Below are positions 1 through 5,638 of a stretch of DNA of 5,638 bases, piece after piece; the first letter of the stretch is position 1; every line of letters starts with the position of its first letter. The position numbers and the translations under genes are program-made. The notes below the pieces were generated by a model. The model was not told where the DNA came from, made no database searches, and saw only the letters and a program-made list of their open reading frames with translations. Source of the DNA: Gemmatimonadales bacterium (lineage in GTDB: Bacteria > Gemmatimonadota > Gemmatimonadetes > Gemmatimonadales > GWC2-71-9); NCBI GenBank assembly GCA_025929805.1, contig JAICPP010000199.1:1-5638 (forward strand). Direction: 5' to 3'.

Positions 1-1
1 C

Positions 2-430
2 TCGCTGGTGAGACACCTGGCCCCGTTGATGCGGAGCGGCGGGTCATTTCTATCACTGACCTATATGGCCGGCGAGCGGGTCATTCCTGGATACGGGGGC
101 GGCATGTCGTCGGCCAAGGCCGCTCTGGAAGCCGACACCCGAACGCTGGCTTTCGAAGCCGGGCGGCGCTGGGGTGTCCGGGTGAACGCCATTTCCGCCG
201 GCCCTTGGGCATCGCGGGCGGCCACCGCGATCGGATTTATCGATATGATGATCCGGTATACCGCCAGCAATTCGCCCCTGCCCCGGCCAATCGACGCCGC
301 CGACGTGGGCGCCACCGCGGCCTTCCTCAGCAGCGCGCTCGCGAAAGCCATCACCGGGAGCGTGGTGTACGTGGACAACGGCTATCACGCTATGGGGATG
401 GCCGTCATGGAGGGGGAAAAGCTGCCTTAG
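2..430 (+). CDS. fabI: Enoyl-[acyl-carrier-protein] reductase FabI, plant/chlamydia type (C-terminal part, 5' end outside window)
   Basis: This enzyme would carry out the last reductive step of type II fatty acid elongation, reducing trans-2-enoyl-ACP with NAD(P)H in the cytoplasm. The frame is already open at base 2, so the cofactor-binding N-terminal half lies outside the window. What is visible is the catalytic half of the SDR fold: LTYMAGERVIPGYGGGMSSAK, encoded at about 56-118. Its two tyrosines are 10 residues apart (second Tyr at 92-94) and the catalytic Lys (116-118) follows the second Tyr by 8 residues. E. coli FabI has Y-x6-K; this Y-x7-K spacing with GGGMSSAK is the plant, chlamydial and Plasmodium form. 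VNAISAGP, GFIDMMI and ITGSVVYVDNGYHAMG also match that subfamily. The TAG stop overlaps the stop of the convergent receiver gene. Assignment is very secure; only the missing N-terminus limits it. Confidence 0.93.
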   Translation, partial: SLVRHLAPLMRSGGSFLSLTYMAGERVIPGYGGGMSSAKAALEADTRTLAFEAGRRWGVRVNAISAGPWASRAATAIGFIDMMIRYTASNSPLPRPIDAADVGATAAFLSSALAKAITGSVVYVDNGYHAMGMAVMEGEKLP

Positions 431-852
431 CGACCTCGGGCGACCGATTCGATCAGCCGCGCCAGCACTGCCAGCTCGAAGGGTTTTTCGATCAATGGGC
501 GAGTGGTGCGGCCGGCGAACGCGCTCCAGGAGGGTGAGGCGAGATCCCCGGTGGTGATGATGAGGCGGGCAAACAGATCCGGCCGATGCTCGGCAAGCCA
601 GTCGTGCAGCTCGACACCGGAGCAGTGGGGCATGCGGAGGTCGGTCACCACGACCTGATAACCATCGTGCTCAATCCGTCCGAGCTTTCGAAGCGCAGCC
701 CTGCCGTCCTCCGCCTCGTCGGCATCCCAACCTCGACGCCGCAGATAGCGAGCCAGCGCCGAGCGAATGGTGGGCTCGTCGTCGACGACCAACGCCCGCC
801 GCCGGACCCTGCCGGGGACGTCGTCCAATGACGGATGGTCGGCTGGTGCCAC
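427..852 (-). CDS. Stand-alone CheY-like response regulator receiver protein
   Basis: This is a single phosphoacceptor (REC) domain of 141 residues with no DNA-binding or enzymatic output domain. It probably works as a phosphorelay shuttle or acts by protein contact, partnered with a histidine kinase not present here. Visible are the acidic pair D24-D25 in ALVVDDEP, the phosphoacceptor D71 in VVTDLRMP, the switch Thr T101 in IITTGD and the conserved K123 in EKPFE; all five key positions are intact. The IITTGD and KPFE context resembles receivers attached to hybrid kinases. The start is uncertain. GTG at 852 has no Shine-Dalgarno sequence, and the frame stays open only to a TGA at 886-888. A better-looking ATG with GGAG lies at 920-922 but is out of frame (see findings). 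The gene is convergent with FabI, sharing bases 427-430 at the stops. The partner and pathway cannot be inferred. Confidence 0.85.
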   Translation of the reverse strand: MAPADHPSLDDVPGRVRRRALVVDDEPTIRSALARYLRRRGWDADEAEDGRAALRKLGRIEHDGYQVVVTDLRMPHCSGVELHDWLAEHRPDLFARLIITTGDLASPSWSAFAGRTTRPLIEKPFELAVLARLIESVARGR

Positions 853-905
853 TGCGGCCGGTGAAGCCGAGGCTGATGGGACGGGTCAGGGGAGCCGCGG
901 GTGTG

Positions 906-915
906 AGCTCGAGCT
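906..915. promoter_or_regulatory. 10-bp perfect palindrome, possible operator
   Basis: AGCTCGAGCT is its own reverse complement and sits 6 bp upstream of a TATAAT hexamer, within the divergent region between the receiver and crotonase genes. That is a natural place for a dimeric regulator to bind. It is short, and in GC-rich DNA such palindromes arise by chance, so the operator role is only a possibility. Confidence 0.2.
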
Positions 916-919
916 TCTT

Positions 920-935
920 CATATAATAGTACTCC
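920..935 (-). promoter_or_regulatory. Minus-strand Shine-Dalgarno plus ATG, out of frame with the receiver gene
   Basis: On the minus strand GGAG (935-932) is followed after 9 nt by ATG (922-920) and the codons for K-K-L-E-L-T. This looks like a genuine initiation site and is better than the GTG at 852. Its frame is offset by one base from the receiver frame and runs open to 671. It may be the true receiver start with an indel downstream, an upstream leader ORF, or chance. Confidence 0.3.
922..927 (+). promoter_or_regulatory. Candidate -10 element (TATAAT) for the crotonase/SDR operon
   Basis: A perfect TATAAT occurs in the most AT-rich stretch of an otherwise GC-rich intergenic region, about 65 bp upstream of the crotonase ATG, which would give a leader of roughly 58 nt. 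No convincing -35 hexamer is found 16-18 bp upstream (the bases there are GT-rich). The same AT-rich patch can instead be read on the minus strand as the approach to an ATG start at 920-922, which lowers confidence. Confidence 0.35.
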
Positions 936-980
936 GAAAACGCCTGCCCCGTAACGAGCGGGTCCCGAAGCCCCACTGCT

Positions 981-987
981 GAGTGAG
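981..987 (+). promoter_or_regulatory. Shine-Dalgarno-like site deciding the crotonase start
   Basis: GAGTGAG ends 4 nt before ATG at 992. The alternative start, GTG at 983, lies inside this motif, directly after an in-frame TGA (980-982), and has no ribosome-binding sequence of its own. ATG 992 is therefore preferred. Confidence 0.5.
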
Positions 988-991
988 CCGC

Positions 992-1770
992 ATGGCCGAG
1001 CTGATCTCTGAATCGGACAGTCTGATCCACCGCATCACCCTCAACCGTCCGGCCCGCCGAAACGCGCTGACACCCGCGCTGGCCCGTCAGGTGGCCCAGG
1101 AAATCGAACACATCGAAGAGGCAGGCGAAGCGAGGATCATCCTGCTCTCCGGCGCCGGCGGGCATTTCTGCCCCGGACTCGATCTTCGATGGCTGAGCTC
1201 CCTGGGTGACACACCCGGAATCACTGAGCTCCAGCACGGGTTGAGCGACTTCCAGTCGGCGGTGATCGCCATCGTGCGGTGCCCCTTGCCAGTCATTGCA
1301 GTGGTCCAGGGCACCGCCGCCGGGTTTGGCTTCGATCTCGCGCTCGCCTGTGACATGCGGCTTGCCGGTACCAGCGCCAGCTTTACCTCCGCTTTTGCGC
1401 GCATGGGCTTGGTTCCGGATGGAGGCTCGACCTTCACCCTGCCGCGGCTGGTTGGAGTGGGCCGGGCCATGCGCGTGCTCATGACCGACCAGTCGCTCGA
1501 TGCGGCGGAGGCCCTCTCGATCGGGCTGGTCGAAGAGGTCATTCCGGACGCCGAGCTGGAGACCGGCGTTTCCCGTATCACCGGCGCCATGATTGCCGCC
1601 GCTGACCGGAGTCTCCGGGCCATCAAACGGCTCTCCCGAGCGCAAGAGGTGGGGGCGCTGGAGCAAGCGCTCTCCAGTGAGGGGGCCGCGCAGCTGCAGG
1701 CACTGCAAAGCGCGGAGTTCCGCTCTCGACTGGAAGCCTTCAACGCGCGGGTTGCGGGGAGAGCAGGCTC

Positions 1771-1774
<4 letters not shown>
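992..1774 (+). CDS. Enoyl-CoA hydratase/isomerase family protein (crotonase fold)
   Basis: Crotonase-fold enzymes act on acyl-CoA thioesters, holding the carbonyl in an oxyanion hole. This one is 260 residues, normal for the family. Visible are the N-terminal ITLNRPARRNAL, the first oxyanion-hole region GHFCPGLDL (57-65), the second G-T-A-A-G-F-G-F-D-L (107-116), ALACDMRLA (117-125) and FARMGLVPDGG (135-145). Against rat mitochondrial enoyl-CoA hydratase, the E144 position is Asp (D115) and the E164 position is Phe (F135), so ordinary hydratase chemistry is doubtful. D115 and D143 instead fall where dienoyl-CoA isomerase (rat ECH1) has D176 and D204, and FARMGLVPDGG resembles PaaG-type isomerases. 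An isomerase is therefore the better guess, inferred by eye. An alternative start is GTG 983. It overlaps the next gene by GTGA, so the two are translated together in unsaturated acyl-CoA degradation. Confidence 0.88.
1756..1763 (+). promoter_or_regulatory. Shine-Dalgarno site of the SDR gene inside the crotonase 3' end
   Basis: GGGGAGAG lies 7 nt before the GTG at 1771, a strong purine-rich site embedded in the end of the preceding gene. It supports the overlapping GTG as the real start and suggests that this junction allows efficient independent loading as well as coupling. Confidence 0.5.
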
Positions 1775-2597
<823 letters not shown>

Positions 2598-2598
<1 letters not shown>

Positions 2599-2644
2599 CC
2601 GCAGTGCGTCGCCATCGCAAGCTGGCGCTGCGTTCATCTGCGGC
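2598..2644 (+). terminator. Large hairpin after the SDR gene, candidate terminator
   Basis: GCCGCAG (2598-2604) pairs perfectly with CTGCGGC (2638-2644). Nested inside, 2605-2614 pairs with 2623-2632 (two G-T pairs, one mismatch) around an 8-nt loop, with a 5-nt bulge at 2633-2637. The stem begins on the last base of the SDR stop codon. Downstream there is only ATAATGTTTT and not a clean U-run, so this would be an imperfect intrinsic terminator or an RNA-protecting structure. Confidence 0.4.
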
Positions 2645-2649
2645 ATAAT
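2644..2649 (+). promoter_or_regulatory. Candidate -10 element (CATAAT) for the membrane protein pair
   Basis: CATAAT, one mismatch from consensus, ends 9 nt before the ATG at 2659. Transcription would then begin about 3 nt before the start codon, giving a nearly leaderless message, which fits the absence of a Shine-Dalgarno sequence there. No good -35 is seen, and the upstream hairpin occupies that region. Confidence 0.25.
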
Positions 2650-2658
2650 GTTTTCGCC

Positions 2659-3357
2659 ATGTTGCTGGGACATTATGGTGTCGCCCTTGCCCTGAAGCGT
2701 TCGGAGCCGAAGCTGTCGCTGGGTACGCTCTTTGTGGCTGTCCAACTGGCTGATCTGCTCTGGGGAGTGTTCTTACTGCTGGGCTGGGAGCACGCGAGGA
2801 TTGTTCCTGAGTACACGCCGGTGACTCCGTTCGAGTTTCTCGACTATCCCATCTCGCACAGTCTGGTGGGGCTCATCATTTGGGGTGTCGTGGCAGCATG
2901 CCTCTACTACTCCTGGCCTACCCGCGACACGACTCGCCACTGGCAGGCCGCCGCCGTGGTGGGAGTCGCGGTGTTCTCCCACTATCTCCTCGATGTTCTG
3001 GTTCACGTGCCCGACCTCCCTCTGGCGGGCAACGATTCGCCGAAGCTGGGACTGGGGCTCTGGAATTATCCCCTCGCCAGCACGATCGCCGAGCTCTTGT
3101 TCCTAGGCATCGGCATAGGGATCTATGTTGCCTACCGTTCCCACCGCCATCCGGTCAGGGTTTTCCGACTGACTCTCTTGGTCCTCATCCTGCTCGGAAC
3201 CTATTTCGCCAGCCAATACGGACCGCTACCACCCGACATGACGGTCGTGGCGGTGAGCGATATCATCTTTGTCCTTGCCGCTGCGGCGTTGGCTGCCTGG
3301 GCCGATCGGCGAGCGACACCGGCGGAGCTCGAGGCGCAGCGTCTCTCGCCCCGGTGA
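2659..3357 (+). CDS. Multi-pass membrane protein with conserved His/Asp motifs, YdjM/DUF457-like
   Basis: The function is not established. The 232-residue protein has about six hydrophobic segments: roughly 21-42, 65-85, 97-116, 136-159, 168-186 and 197-214. It begins directly with GHYGVALA and has no cleavable signal peptide. Histidines and aspartates recur at helix ends: H5, D32 (QLADL), H67 (ISHSL), H108 and D112 (SHYLLD), then H116 and D119 (VHVPD). This H-D-H-H-D-H pattern resembles membrane proteins annotated as putative metal-dependent hydrolases (YdjM/DUF457 group), so a membrane-embedded metal site is a reasonable inference, though no substrate can be named. The C-terminal tail is charged and probably soluble. 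ATG 2659 has no Shine-Dalgarno sequence. Its stop is 4 bp before the DUF423 gene, so the two are almost certainly cotranscribed. Confidence 0.75.
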   Translation: MLLGHYGVALALKRSEPKLSLGTLFVAVQLADLLWGVFLLLGWEHARIVPEYTPVTPFEFLDYPISHSLVGLIIWGVVAACLYYSWPTRDTTRHWQAAAVVGVAVFSHYLLDVLVHVPDLPLAGNDSPKLGLGLWNYPLASTIAELLFLGIGIGIYVAYRSHRHPVRVFRLTLLVLILLGTYFASQYGPLPPDMTVVAVSDIIFVLAAAALAAWADRRATPAELEAQRLSPR

Positions 3358-3361
3358 GCGC

Positions 3362-3739
3362 ATGGACCGGCTCTTCTGCACCCTCGGTGCGCTGTCGGCA
3401 TTCGTAACGGTCGCGGCTGGCGCATTCGGCGCTCATGCCCTCAGGGCAAAGCTGCCACCCGAACAGCTCCTGGTGTTCGAGACCGGCGCCCGATACCAGA
3501 TGTATCACGCGCTGGGATTGCTGGCTGTCTCATGGGCAGCTACCAGGTGGACTGGACGATTGCCCCAGTTGGCAGGATGGCTGTTCGTGATAGGAACAGT
3601 CCTTTTCTCGGGAAGTCTCTACCTGCTGTCGCTCACCGGAGCCACATGGCTGGGCGCGATCACTCCACTGGGTGGAGTGGCTTTCCTGGCGGGTTGGCTT
3701 TGCCTCGCATTCTCTGCACTGTGGGGATCCGTTCGATAA
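3362..3739 (+). CDS. DUF423 family membrane protein (YgdD-like)
   Basis: This is a 125-residue inner-membrane protein with four predicted helices (about 4-22, 48-64, 70-89 and 94-121), the usual size of the family. Family hallmarks are visible in order: AGAFGAHALR (19-28), FETGARYQMYHALGLL (39-54), GTVLFSGSLYLLSLTG and ITPLGGVAFLAGWL. The family is widespread in bacteria and its biochemical role is unknown, so none is assigned. ATG at 3362 is chosen because the hallmarks start right after it and GGTGAG, which spans the preceding stop codon, provides a ribosome-binding site 3 nt upstream. The open frame extends back to 3269, but that would overlap the previous gene by about 90 bp and add a non-membrane, Arg-rich stretch. 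It is cotranscribed with the upstream membrane protein and convergent with ctaG. Confidence 0.9.
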   Translation: MDRLFCTLGALSAFVTVAAGAFGAHALRAKLPPEQLLVFETGARYQMYHALGLLAVSWAATRWTGRLPQLAGWLFVIGTVLFSGSLYLLSLTGATWLGAITPLGGVAFLAGWLCLAFSALWGSVR

Positions 3740-3793
3740 GACTCAATATCCATGTCCTAGAGAGGAACGTCTTGCGTACCCGCTTACCCGCTT

Positions 3794-4627
3794 TTAGGCA
3801 TCCTCCCTCGCCCACCGAAAGAACACCACGCTGATCGCCCCGAACAGCAGAAGATTACCGGGTACCCACATCAACAGAGCGCCGAGCTTCTGGTCGTCGA
3901 GGGGGGAGAGCCCGAATGTACGGGGTGCGATGGCGTACCACTGGTAGAGCACTTCGTCCGCGAAGGTGATCACAGCGGCTACGACTTGCATCGGAATCCC
4001 CACCAGAAAGAGGTAGAGCATCGCGAGCCCCGCCGGCAGGCGGGGTAGCTCGGGCACGGGGCTCATCACCGGCCACCACATTAGCGTGGCCGTGACCATG
4101 AACATCAAGTGGGTGGCGATATGGACCTCATGATCCCGCATCATTAGGTCGTAGAACGGGACCAGATGCCAGATAATTATCGAGGCGCTGAACAGGAGCG
4201 CCGCGACCCACGGATGGGTGAGCACTCTGAGGGCAGGCAGCACGCCGCGAAACGCCAGGAGCGGGCGTAATAGCCATCCGGGTAAGCCGGCGAGAAGAAG
4301 CGGCGGAAATACCAGGGTCAGTAGCAGGTGCTGCACCATGTGGATGGAGAAGAGATAGTAATCGCTGAGGTCGTGCATCGGCCCATTGAGCGAGACCAGC
4401 AACACGATCAGGGCGGTGCAGAAAGACAGGATCTGCCCGGGCGATGCGGCAGGCCCCGCGCCCGAGGCCCGGCGCCAGGGCCCAATGCCGTAAAAATACA
4501 AGGCACCGAGAAGTCCGGTGCCTAGAACAACGCTGGGATGGAGCGACCAGGCCCACTCGTACGGCACCGTAGGTCGCAGCCGTTCGTCCACGGTGATATG
4601 ACTATGAGGTACCCACAACCGCTTCAC
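3794..4627 (-). CDS. ctaG: Cytochrome c oxidase assembly protein CtaG (caa3_CtaG family)
   Basis: CtaG of the Bacillus/caa3 type is a polytopic membrane protein needed to form active caa3 oxidase. It is unrelated to the Cox11-type copper chaperone of the same name. The 277-residue protein has about seven hydrophobic segments (roughly 31-49, 64-80, 91-115, 140-156, 170-187, 199-222 and 248-270). Family signatures seen are LNGPMHDLSDYYLFSIHMVQHLLL (starting at 80), WHLVPFYD (153-160), H-x2-H-x3-H at 166-173, and DDQKLGALLMW (244-254). The histidines H85, H96, H100, H154, H166, H169 and H173 cluster at helix ends and could bind copper or heme; this is inference. The GTG start at 4627 overlaps the subunit IV stop as GTGA and lacks its own strong Shine-Dalgarno sequence, so expression is tied to the oxidase subunits. 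It is the last gene of this operon. Confidence 0.92.
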   Translation of the reverse strand: MKRLWVPHSHITVDERLRPTVPYEWAWSLHPSVVLGTGLLGALYFYGIGPWRRASGAGPAASPGQILSFCTALIVLLVSLNGPMHDLSDYYLFSIHMVQHLLLTLVFPPLLLAGLPGWLLRPLLAFRGVLPALRVLTHPWVAALLFSASIIIWHLVPFYDLMMRDHEVHIATHLMFMVTATLMWWPVMSPVPELPRLPAGLAMLYLFLVGIPMQVVAAVITFADEVLYQWYAIAPRTFGLSPLDDQKLGALLMWVPGNLLLFGAISVVFFRWAREDA

Positions 4628-4995
4628 CCAGCCCGGGCGAAGGCGAAATGGTACGCCATCAGGAGCATCATCGAGACGATTATCACCGTCGCGATAATCA
4701 GTGGGAACACGAACACCCCAGTGAACAGCTTGTGGTCCTGCTTGAGGTGCATGTAGAACATGGCGACGAGAGCGAACTTGGCGGCGGAAAGGAGTAACAA
4801 GAGCGGCACGAAGAATGGCTTGATGGCGCCGGCGGATGGCCCTGCGTGCCCGCCATAGGTGATCTCGTACAGTCCGACCTCGAGTGCTGTCAGCACAAAC
4901 AGGATCAGGCCAACTTTGGCGTATACACCCGCCGTTGGATGCGAGTGCTCCTGGGCGGGGGCGGAAGCGTGGGCGTCCATGGTACCGTGGCTCAC
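4624..4995 (-). CDS. ctaF: Cytochrome c oxidase subunit IV, prokaryotic small type
   Basis: This is a small accessory subunit of an aa3/caa3-type terminal oxidase, thought to stabilise the complex and not known to be catalytic. It has 123 residues with three predicted membrane helices (about 24-46, 61-82 and 91-117). The signature KFALVAMFYMHLKQDHK (73-89) is typical of the family. The N-terminal tail is His-rich (H3, H9, H17, H19), common in these proteins. GTG at 4995 overlaps the subunit III stop as GTGA, but no Shine-Dalgarno sequence precedes it. An in-frame ATG at 4980 (residue 6) is an alternative start, also without a clear ribosome site. Because the same GTGA arrangement recurs at neighbouring junctions, GTG 4995 with coupled translation is preferred. 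The symbol follows Bacillus usage. Confidence 0.9.
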   Translation of the reverse strand: MSHGTMDAHASAPAQEHSHPTAGVYAKVGLILFVLTALEVGLYEITYGGHAGPSAGAIKPFFVPLLLLLSAAKFALVAMFYMHLKQDHKLFTGVFVFPLIIATVIIVSMMLLMAYHFAFARAG

Positions 4996-5630
4996 TTAAT
5001 GAGGTAGACGACCGGGAAAATGATGATCCAGACCACGTCCACGAAATGCCAGTAGAGCGCGGCCATCTCGAGGTTGAGCGACTTGGATGGGGGAATTCGG
5101 CCGCGCACCGCCAGGACCCAGAGGGTAATCAGCCAGATGACCCCGAGCGTCACGTGGGTCCCGTGAAAGCCCGTAAGCGTGTAGAAGCTCGAACCGAACA
5201 GGTTGGTGGTGAAGCCGAGCCCCCGGTGCACGAAGTGGGTGAACTCGTATACCTGCATCCCCACAAAGAACACCCCGCACGCGATGGTGGCAGCGAGCCA
5301 TCCCACGAGCGCCTTCCGGCTTCCGCGTTGCGCACCGCTCAGCGCCAGCACGACGAAGAGCGAGCTGAACAGCAGCAGCGCCGTGCCCAGCGTGACGAGG
5401 GGGATCTCGAGAATCGGCTCGAAGTGCTGCCCGGTCGGGGAGGTCCAGGGCTCGTGGGCGAACGGCCCCACCAAACTCTTCCCCTTATTGACCAGGTAGT
5501 TGGTGATGAGGGTGGCGAAGAACAGGCACTCGGAGCCGATGAAGGTCCAAATGGCGAGCTTCCGGCTATCCAGCCCGGTCGAGGTGGCGTGCTCGAGGCC
5601 ATGAGGAACGTCGTGCGTTATGGCTGTCAC
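4992..5630 (-). CDS. ctaE: Cytochrome c oxidase subunit III
   Basis: Subunit III is a core membrane subunit of heme-copper oxidase. It carries no metal but supports proton uptake and enzyme stability. The 212-residue protein has five membrane segments (about 24-46, 76-97, 108-128, 148-174 and 189-211). It is thus the shorter bacterial five-helix form, not the seven-helix mitochondrial form. Conserved features are IGSECLFF with the membrane Glu E34 (the equivalent of the DCCD-reactive Glu in mitochondrial subunit III), YEFTHF (128-133), NLFGSSFYTLTGFHGTHV (143-160) and YWHFVDVVWIIIF (193-205). GTG at 5630 is preceded by GAG 5 nt upstream and overlaps a TGA belonging to the upstream frame. Subunit IV and ctaG follow with 4-bp overlaps. 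Subunits I and II are expected beyond the right edge. Confidence 0.95.
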   Translation of the reverse strand: MTAITHDVPHGLEHATSTGLDSRKLAIWTFIGSECLFFATLITNYLVNKGKSLVGPFAHEPWTSPTGQHFEPILEIPLVTLGTALLLFSSLFVVLALSGAQRGSRKALVGWLAATIACGVFFVGMQVYEFTHFVHRGLGFTTNLFGSSFYTLTGFHGTHVTLGVIWLITLWVLAVRGRIPPSKSLNLEMAALYWHFVDVVWIIIFPVVYLIK

Positions 5631-5638
5631 CAGTACTC
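5627..5638 (-). CDS. Last codons of an upstream oxidase-operon gene (inferred, possibly subunit I)
   Basis: Read on the minus strand from the window edge, the bases give E-Y-W-TGA, with the TGA overlapping the subunit III GTG start as GTGA. The other two junctions of this cluster are built the same way, so a gene ending here is likely. By the usual order of these operons it would be cytochrome c oxidase subunit I, but only three residues are visible and the identity cannot be confirmed. Confidence 0.4.
   Translation of the reverse strand, partial: EYW

Noticed and set aside
427..852. Receiver protein as part of a hybrid histidine kinase broken upstream
   Set aside because: No kinase or ATPase motifs are visible on the minus strand upstream. 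That DNA encodes the crotonase on the plus strand, so a stand-alone receiver is simpler.
671..1708. Minus-strand open frame of 345 codons over the crotonase and receiver genes
   Set aside because: It has low-complexity composition and no motif, and it overlaps real genes on both strands. Only its internal ATG at 922, which has a Shine-Dalgarno sequence, is of interest and is reported separately.
3738..3773. Possible bidirectional terminator between the DUF423 gene and ctaG (AAGAC at 3738-3742 with GTCTT at 3769-3773, and TCCT-AGAG-AGGA at 3755-3766)
   Set aside because: The stems are only 4-5 bp with a large asymmetric loop and no U-run, too weak to call although some transcription end is expected here.
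3777..3793. Tandem repeat of TACCCGCT (two copies)
   Set aside because: Two 8-bp units beside the ctaG stop codon are within chance expectation, and no function is apparent.

Overview
The window is a gene-dense, GC-rich bacterial chromosome segment carrying nine protein genes, one of them cut by the left edge, plus the last codons of a tenth at the right edge. No RNA gene, CRISPR array, insertion sequence or phage feature is visible. The GC-rich coding, frequent GTG starts, a caa3-type oxidase cluster and a plant/chlamydia-type enoyl reductase suggest an aerobic, free-living soil or sediment bacterium. Gemmatimonadota or a similar GC-rich phylum is a plausible guess, but this is an impression and not a proof.

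Left part (1-2598), lipid metabolism. The C-terminal half of a FabI enoyl-ACP reductase ends at 430 and meets, stop codon on stop codon, a small stand-alone CheY-like receiver protein on the minus strand. After a divergent intergenic region of about 130 bp comes a two-gene plus-strand operon: a crotonase-fold enoyl-CoA hydratase/isomerase and, overlapping it by 4 bp, a short-chain dehydrogenase that closely resembles peroxisomal-type 2,4-dienoyl-CoA reductase. Together these two look like an auxiliary beta-oxidation module for unsaturated fatty acids. A large hairpin follows the operon.

Middle part (2659-3739), two small plus-strand membrane protein genes 4 bp apart. The first is a histidine/aspartate-motif membrane protein resembling the YdjM/DUF457 group. 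The second is a clear DUF423 (YgdD-type) protein. Neither has an established function.

Right part (3794-5638, minus strand), respiration. In transcription order are cytochrome c oxidase subunit III, subunit IV (prokaryotic small type) and the assembly factor CtaG, each overlapping the next by GTGA. The upstream gene, whose last codons read E-Y-W-stop, overlaps subunit III in the same way. This is the distal part of an aa3/caa3-type terminal oxidase operon; subunits I and II would be expected beyond the right edge.

No clearly novel multi-gene system was found. The points most worth a second look are the crotonase/SDR pair with altered catalytic residues, the doubtful start or possible frameshift of the receiver gene, and the repeated GTGA coupling.
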